Source: Phaseolus vulgaris (Eukaryota; Streptophyta; Magnoliopsida; Fabales; Fabaceae). From it: a stretch of 64,000 bases of DNA. Each line of letters opens with the position of its first letter. Within the stretch, counting starts at the first letter, position 1. Under the pieces are notes generated by a model. That model saw only the letters and a list, made by a program, of their open reading frames with translations. It was not told the DNA's origin and did not search any database. Position numbers and translations under genes: made by a program. The DNA lies in NCBI RefSeq assembly GCF_000499845.2, contig NC_023754.2, positions 30,147,869-30,211,868 of the forward strand, written 5' to 3'. This document shows, piece by piece, positions 61,244 to 64,000 of the stretch.

Positions 61244-64000
61244 ATGGCTCATCTCTTCTCCAGAAGCTTCCATTGTCTCTGGTTACCACGCTGCGATCTT
61301 CCACCAAAATCTTCTGAAAGGCTTCGAATTTATGCTCCAAATCCACTTCCCAAACCTTGGGTGACCTTCACGCACCATACCCACATGCTTCCCAATGCCA
61401 CTTCTTCGCGAAACTCTGATCCTGAGGATTTTGATGTTCTCTCTTCCACTGGTATGCTGCCTTAGCTCTCAAAGACTGTTACTTTTTTCATTTTTATCTT
61501 TTGGGTTCATGTTAATTTTCGGTTTTGGTTTCTGGGCTTTATTTTATTTTTCTGAATTGATCAATGTGGACTCGCGCTTCTGGTTATTTTGGCAGAACAT
61601 TCTGATGGTACTTTTGTTTTCCGATTCGGCACTGCTAGCGAGATTAGACAACATTTAGATGAATTGAACAGAAAGAAAAAAACAGACGAATTGAAGAAAA
61701 AGAAAAAATCTGATGCATTGAACAAAAAGAAAAAACTAGATGCATCGAACAAAAAAAAGCTTGCTCGTGAGGGTGTTGTGGAAGAAGACAAAGCTGGTGT
61801 TCGAGCTTTGGTGAGTGATGGTGTTGAAAAATTGAACACTGATGTTTATCGTACATTAGAGGATGATGTTGAGTCTTCTTCGACTGTAGTAGTTAGCGTT
61901 GCTGATCAACACTCTCTGCTTCCCGTGAAGGAAAAAGAGAGTGTTGTTCTTAATAGTGATTATGGGAGTCCAGTGATCAATGATAGGCATTTGAAGTTGG
62001 ATTCGGTGGAGGATGGTGATGGTCATCAAGAAATTTTTAGTGAAGATATTGGTGCTGAGTGTAATGGTTTTCTGAGTGCGTCTGAGGAAGATTCGGAACT
62101 TGATAGTGATCAAGAAGCTGTAGTTTCAACTGTTGCTCCAGAGTCTGACGCTGTCTCTGCTCTGAAGAGTGGCGCTTCTGCAGAAGTTGAAGAGGACGAA
62201 GGTGATGCTGCGGCTTATTTAGTGTCTTCTTAGTCAACATTATCCATTGATGTTTTTAATAGTGATTGTTCTGTTTGTCAGGTAGAAGGCTAACATTGAA
62301 GTTGCTCATCTCTCTACAGCTGGCAAGGGTTATGGTGTAGATGGAGTGACGAATAACTTGGCTACAGCGGTGGATGCTGACTTAAGTGAACTGGTGCAAG
62401 AATCCACTTCTTTAGAGTCTGAACTAGTTGGTTATAGTGCAACAAACAACCCAACTGCCACTGTTGCTGCTGAGATTAGTGAATTGGTGCCAGAATCCAT
62501 CTCTTTAGAGTCTGACTCTGGACAAGTTGATTATACTGCAACAAACAACCCAACTTTCTTAGAGTCTGAGCAAGTTGATTATAGTGCATCAAACAACCTG
62601 ATTGGTGATGAAGATGCTGATGGAAGTGAAGTGGTGCCAGAATCCATTTGTTTAGAGTCTGAACAAGTTGGTGATAGTGCATCAAACAACCTTACTCCTG
62701 CTGTGGGTACTGGCTTAAGTGAATTAGTGCAAGAATCCACTTCTTTAGAGTCTGAACAAGTTGGTTATAATGAAACAAAAATTCTGAATGCCGTTGTTGA
62801 TGCTGACATAAGTGAATTGTTGCCACAAGCCACTTTTTTAGGGTCCGAACAAGCTGGTTATAGTGAAACAAACAACCTGACTGGTGGTGTTGATACCGAA
62901 TTAAGTGAATTGGTGCCAATATCCACTTCTTTAGGGTCTGAACTTGTTGCTAACGATGAAGAAGCAACTCACCTCATTGTGGATGATTTGATTGATGCAA
63001 GTAAACCGGGAAAGTCAGAATTGGTTAGTCTTATTCCCTTTCCTTACAAAGGCTAAAATTTACTTTTTCTGTGCACGTTGTTTTGTTTGAGTACATTTAG
63101 CTATTCGACTATATTGGCCCTAACGGATGAAAGCATTCCCTTCAAGAACTGCTTTTTACTGGATTCATATGCTACAGTTTCTAATATCATTTCTGTGTTA
63201 ATTTCGTGTTTAGTTACATGATGAGGTACCATCCTCAGATTTGGAAAACATCACAGATGTTGACAATACCGAAAGAAGTGATTATGAAAACTCATCACAG
63301 CTTACTACGTCACAGATACATTCAGTTGAGGTGGCTAGTGACCGGTATGCCAACAATCTTCTTTCTATTCTCTATTCTAAATTATGTTCCCTCTTCATGG
63401 CCAACAACACTGATATATGAAATTATTTCCACCCATCGAAACTTTCTCCCTTTTTATTCCATATGAATGTTTTTTAACATGATCTACTTACCGAATTTGG
63501 TGATAAAAGCAATGATAATTTTCAAATCATGCAGAGTGTTATAGAAGTTGTATATGGTGCAAGTAATACATTGTTGTTAGTAAGGAATGAAGTACAATAG
63601 CTCCCAATGATCATCATATTCTTCTAAAAACCAAATCATTAAAGATGCAAATATTTAGGTTTGATGCATGGCAACATCTTGGAATTTGGAAATGACATCT
63701 GTTTCATGGTTCTTTGCACTGGTTACTTGCATGCACACAGGACAAATACTTCAAAAACGGAGCTTTACCTAGTTTCTGGTGGTGCTTGCTTGCCTCATCC
63801 CTCAAAGGTACATTCCATACTTCAAAATCAAGACTCGTTCTTCCAAGTCTATAGGGATGGGAATGAAGCATGTTAAGCTTACAAATATCCGTGATGGGAT
63901 TTCAGTGTCCTAGTTAAATCAAATTCTAAAAAAAAAGAGAATGATTTCAAGCTGTGTTTTCTATATATTTCTAGGGTATAAAATCAGGTTTGCTCCTCCA
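61244..64000 (+). CDS. PP2C62-like phosphatase, long N-terminal extension only (runs off right edge)
   Basis: Exons 61244-61451, 61596-62201, 62320-63023, 63214-63344 and 63741-63807 join in phase to 572 residues. The N-terminus (MAHLFSRSFHCLWLPRC) is basic and hydroxylated, like a plastid transit peptide. Next come FVFRFGTASEIRQHLDELNR, a Lys-rich repeat (several KKKK.DALN-type units, about residues 95-125) and a long acidic stretch with seven 31-residue repeats. The last visible exon reads ELYLVSGGACLPHPSK, which in the plant PP2C62 group (At4g33500-like) leads directly into the phosphatase domain, so the catalytic residues lie outside the window. The exon 2/3 junction is my choice: donor GAAG|gtgatg at 62201 and acceptor ctctctacag at 62319 are in phase. 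A second in-phase option exists at 62220/62287. The continuous frame would otherwise stop at 62231. Confidence 0.75.
62349..62960 (+). repeat. In-frame array of seven 31-residue repeats in the phosphatase extension
   Basis: Units start at 62349, 62442 (33 residues), 62541 (shortened to 16), 62589, 62682, 62775 and 62868; full units are 93 bp. The protein consensus is TNNLT..VDADLSEL followed by VPESTSLESEQVGYSA. The units are acidic and Ser-rich, without predicted hydrophobic core, so probably disordered. The array ends at 62960. Confidence 0.88.

Noticed and set aside
1..64000. tRNA, rRNA, CRISPR, phage or operon structures
   Set aside because: I looked for tRNA B-box-like GGTTCGA motifs, regular spaced repeats and close-packed same-strand genes and saw nothing convincing.

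Overview
This window is nuclear DNA from a flowering plant, most likely a papilionoid legume of the bean/soybean/cowpea group. The evidence is intron-split genes with GT-AG junctions, very AT-rich spacers, plant-only proteins (CP24 antenna protein, the clock coactivator LNK1, class III peroxidases) and legume-type dispersed repeats. The species is inferred from general knowledge, not from a search. Nothing prokaryotic is present: no operons, CRISPR arrays or phage.

Layout. 1-1351 (minus): 5' half of a CD2BP2/LIN1-type GYF-domain protein of the U5 snRNP, running off the left edge. 5922-10538 (plus): a complete Pumilio RNA-binding protein with a short upstream ORF in its leader. 14241-19923 (plus): a complete LNK1-type circadian coactivator, with three G-boxes about 1.6 kb upstream of its start codon. 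21493-23642 (minus): a membrane-anchored pseudokinase of the LRR receptor-kinase type that lacks any ectodomain; its only intron carries a 439-bp tandem duplication. 28795-51672: three class III peroxidase genes in tandem (28795-30935, 36863-38430, 48192-51672), with two peroxidase relics (about 42.1-42.3 and 53.0-53.3 kb) and two pairs of kilobase-scale duplicated blocks. 55179-57980 (plus): plastid 3-hydroxyacyl-ACP dehydratase (FabZ). 58552-59678 (minus): LHCB6/CP24, convergent with FabZ. 61244 to the right edge (plus): the long N-terminal extension of a PP2C62-like phosphatase, whose catalytic part lies outside the window.

The flanking genes are ordinary single-copy housekeeping or plastid genes. 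The accessory part is the peroxidase cluster. It has grown by duplication of A/B blocks and has collected LINE 3' fragments, CACTA-type foldback MITEs, TRIM-like LTR pieces and long TA microsatellites. The clearest history is at 48.9-50.9 kb: a MITE with a 3-bp target duplication sits inside a LINE fragment, which itself sits inside the first intron of an intact peroxidase gene.

I did not find a convincing new biological system. The most original points are the nested insertion, the A/B block architecture, a 31-residue repeat array in the phosphatase extension, the ectodomain-less pseudokinase and the altered RNA-recognition residues of the Pumilio protein. Exon boundaries come from reading splice sites and phases by hand; where a choice was not forced, this is stated.
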